This document shows positions 62,159 to 64,000 of a DNA stretch of 64,000 bases, piece by piece. The position numbers and the translations under genes were made by a program. Every line of letters starts with the position of its first letter. Positions within the stretch are counted from its first letter, which is position 1. The stretch is taken from NCBI RefSeq assembly GCF_000764185.1, contig NZ_JQEC01000027.1:1-64000 (forward strand). Reading direction: 5' to 3'. The notes beneath the pieces were generated by a model, which ran no database searches, was not told the DNA's origin, and saw only the letters and a list, made by a program, of their open reading frames with translations. The DNA is from Colwellia psychrerythraea. GTDB lineage: Bacteria > Pseudomonadota > Gammaproteobacteria > Enterobacterales > Alteromonadaceae.

Positions 62159-63343
62159 ATGTTAGCAGATGACCCTATTGTTATTGTTTCAGCGCAACGT
62201 ACCGCTATGGGTAGCTTTCAAGGCTGCTTTAAAGACGTTGTGGCAACTGATTTAGCAGCGACAGCGATTAAAGCTGCGCTGGAAAAATCACTCCTTACTC
62301 CCGAAGATATTGATGAAGTAATTATGGGCTGCGTTTTACCAGCGGGCCTTGGCCAAGCACCGGCAAGACAAGCCACTTTAAAAGCAGGTTTATCACAAAA
62401 TACCAGCGCAACGACTATTAACAAGGTATGTGGATCAGGTATAAAGGCCATGATGTTCGCCCATGACCTTATTAAATCTGGCTCTATGAATATTGTCATT
62501 GCTGGTGGTATGGAAAACATGACCAACGCACCTTATATGTTAGCCAACGCTAGAGCTGGCTTTCGTATGGGACATGGCAGTATAAACGATCATATGATGA
62601 CTGATGGTCTTGAGGATGCTTATGAAAATAAAGCTATGGGCTGTTTTGCGCAAACTACCGCTGACGAGAATCACTTAACCCGTGAAGATATGGACACTTT
62701 TGCTATCAATTCATTAGCTAAAGCCACACAAGCTATATCAGCAGGAGCCTTCGATAATGAAATTGCCCCTTTCACGGTAAAAAATCGTCGCGGTGATACC
62801 ATTATTGATACCGACGAAGCGCCAGCACTAATGAATATAAAAAAAATCCCTAACTTGCGTGCTGCCTTTGCCAAAGACGGCACCATTACAGCTGCCAATG
62901 CTTCTTCTATTTCTGATGGTGCTGCGGCATTAATATTGATGAAAGCATCAACAGCAAAACAAAAAGGTCTTACCCCCCTTGCGCGTATTATTGCCCATGC
63001 AAGTTATGCGCAAGCGCCAAAAGATTTCACCCTTGCTCCCATTGGCGCCATCAAAAATTTGTTAACAAAATCTCAGTGGCAACAAGCACAGGTAGACCTG
63101 TGGGAGATCAACGAAGCTTTTGCCATGGTGACCATGTTAGCTATCAATGAGCTTGATATTGATCCCGCTAAGGTGAATGTTAATGGCGGCGCCTGTGCAT
63201 TAGGTCACCCTCTTGGCGCCAGTGGTGCCCGTATCGTCACTACGCTCTTGCACGCCCTACTCAATCGAAATCTAAAGAAAGGTGTCGCCAGTTTATGTAT
63301 TGGTGGCGGTGAAGCAGTAGCTATCGCTATTGAGGTAATTTAA
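62159..63343 (+). CDS. atoB: Acetyl-CoA acetyltransferase (thiolase)
   Basis: A 394-residue thiolase. The acylated Cys lies in NKVCGSGIKAMM, the His in NGGACALGHPLGASGARI, and the second Cys in ASLCIGGGEAVA. It splits acetoacetyl-CoA into two acetyl-CoA, the last step of ketone-body use (or, in reverse, begins PHB synthesis). It follows bdhA on the same strand and precedes a CMD-family gene by 2 bp. Confidence 0.94.
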   Translation: MLADDPIVIVSAQRTAMGSFQGCFKDVVATDLAATAIKAALEKSLLTPEDIDEVIMGCVLPAGLGQAPARQATLKAGLSQNTSATTINKVCGSGIKAMMFAHDLIKSGSMNIVIAGGMENMTNAPYMLANARAGFRMGHGSINDHMMTDGLEDAYENKAMGCFAQTTADENHLTREDMDTFAINSLAKATQAISAGAFDNEIAPFTVKNRRGDTIIDTDEAPALMNIKKIPNLRAAFAKDGTITAANASSISDGAAALILMKASTAKQKGLTPLARIIAHASYAQAPKDFTLAPIGAIKNLLTKSQWQQAQVDLWEINEAFAMVTMLAINELDIDPAKVNVNGGACALGHPLGASGARIVTTLLHALLNRNLKKGVASLCIGGGEAVAIAIEVI

Positions 63344-63345
63344 AT

Positions 63346-63744
63346 ATGTCTAAAGAAGCAATATCTAAAGAAAAAGTATTAAACACTAAGACTGAAATAT
63401 CTGCTGGCGAAGCGATCAGAAGACAAGTGATGGGTGATAACTTTGTTGATGCCGCATTGAGCAAAGCCACTGATTTCACCCTGCCAATGCAAGATTATAT
63501 TAATGAGCATGGTTGGGGTTCTACTTGGCAACGCCAAGGTTTAGATTTAAAAACGCGTAGCTTGATAACCATAGCAATGTTAACTGCACTCAAAGCACCA
63601 CAAGAGCTAAAAGGTCATATTCGCGGTGCACTCAATAACGGTGCCAGCATTGAAGAGATTCGAGAAGTACTATTACATAGCGCGGTTTATTGCGGTGCTC
63701 CCGCGGCTCAAGAAGCGTTTCGCGCAGCACAAGAGGTTTTGTAA
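63346..63744 (+). CDS. Carboxymuconolactone-decarboxylase-family (CMD) protein
   Basis: A 132-residue CMD-domain protein, similar in length to PcaC (4-carboxymuconolactone decarboxylase). Blocks are GWGSTWQRQGLDLKTRSLITIAMLTALKAPQELKGHIRGAL and EIREVLLHSAVYCGAPAAQEAFRAAQEVL. There is no AhpD CxxC, so peroxidase-type redox activity is unlikely. It is coupled to the thiolase gene (2 bp gap), which is unusual for a protocatechuate enzyme; it may act on a related lactone or be a bystander. Function stays open. Confidence 0.82.
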   Translation: MSKEAISKEKVLNTKTEISAGEAIRRQVMGDNFVDAALSKATDFTLPMQDYINEHGWGSTWQRQGLDLKTRSLITIAMLTALKAPQELKGHIRGALNNGASIEEIREVLLHSAVYCGAPAAQEAFRAAQEVL

Positions 63745-63761
63745 AAAAAAATCAACTTAGC

Positions 63762-63798
63762 TACCAAGATAAATGTAGGTCACTGCTTTATCTTGGTA
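63762..63798 (+). terminator. Terminator of the ketone-body operon
   Basis: TACCAAGATAAA (63762-63773) pairs perfectly with TTTATCTTGGTA (63787-63798), loop of 13 nt, then TTCCCTCTT. The remaining bases to 64000 are AT-rich and show no gene. Confidence 0.75.
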
Positions 63799-64000
63799 TT
63801 CCCTCTTCACTACGAATAAAACCAGTCACTTAAAAAAACCACCATCTCCAGCACCTACAGTCACGAAAAACACAAATACATAATCCCTTATATCAATACA
63901 ATTTAAATCATTACGGTCAAGATGACTTGATCTATTAAAATTTGTATTTCACATGCTACTAAAGAGCCACTTATTTTTACTAAAAAATTATCTAGAGTGA

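Overview
The window looks like a chromosome segment of a marine, AT-rich gammaproteobacterium of the Alteromonadales, most likely Colwellia or a close relative. The reasons are the low GC, the EF-P/EpmB pair, FxsA, the groESL arrangement, a Shewanella/Colwellia-type MalR maltodextrin regulon and the RND and acc gene types. I see no rRNA, tRNA or CRISPR array.

Layout. 1-1269 is a complete IS3-family insertion sequence that starts at the window edge and lies inside an integron attC site. 1270-4306 is an integron cassette array without an integrase: four minus-strand cassettes (P-loop kinase, PD-(D/E)xK-like nuclease, unknown acidic protein, SUKH/SMI1-KNR4 protein) plus a fifth unknown protein, separated by attC sites of about 100 bp. 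4308-4860 has no gene and carries three dyad repeats where attI would be expected. 4861-9432 holds an acyl-CoA synthetase and a LysR-flanked SnoaL/hydrolase/RidA group. 9604-19869 is a maltodextrin-use regulon: two GH13 enzymes, a GH31 glucosidase, glucokinase, an MFS transporter and a LacI-type regulator, with four copies of a CATACGTATG-type operator. 20137-29284 is mostly core: efp, epmB, an MscS channel, several lipoproteins and a PstS-OmpA fusion. 29531-30017 is a gene-free, palindrome-rich, MITE-like element. 30127-30585 is an orphan integron cassette with a decayed attC. 30858-31160 is a resolvase pseudogene.

31361-37386 is a 6-kb integrative element inserted in the 3' end of groEL. 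Its ends are an exact 18-bp direct repeat, and the copy at the groEL side forms the last codons of groEL. It carries a tyrosine integrase with arm-type repeats at both ends, a 46-residue Cys4 mini-protein, a single-chain ABC-ATPase plus TOPRIM protein resembling fused PARIS/OLD antiphage systems, a serine recombinase, a tiny membrane ORF, and a 48-residue HTH protein whose stop overlaps the start of an HNH endonuclease. This is the best candidate for an undescribed system in the window.

37369-49883 returns to core genes: groEL, groES, fxsA, cutA, dsbD, a three-gene PstS-like/porin/GGDEF-EAL operon, aroQ, accB and accC. 49989-57665 encodes a pair of RND pumps with a lipoprotein adaptor and a previously uncalled 39-residue membrane ORF between them. 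58491-63744 is a ketone-body/3-hydroxybutyrate cluster (scoA, scoB, LysR, bdhA, thiolase, CMD-family protein).

CDS starts were moved from the longest ORF where a ribosome-binding site, an attC boundary or the family alignment supports a shorter protein. All family calls come from motif recognition by eye; no database search was run.
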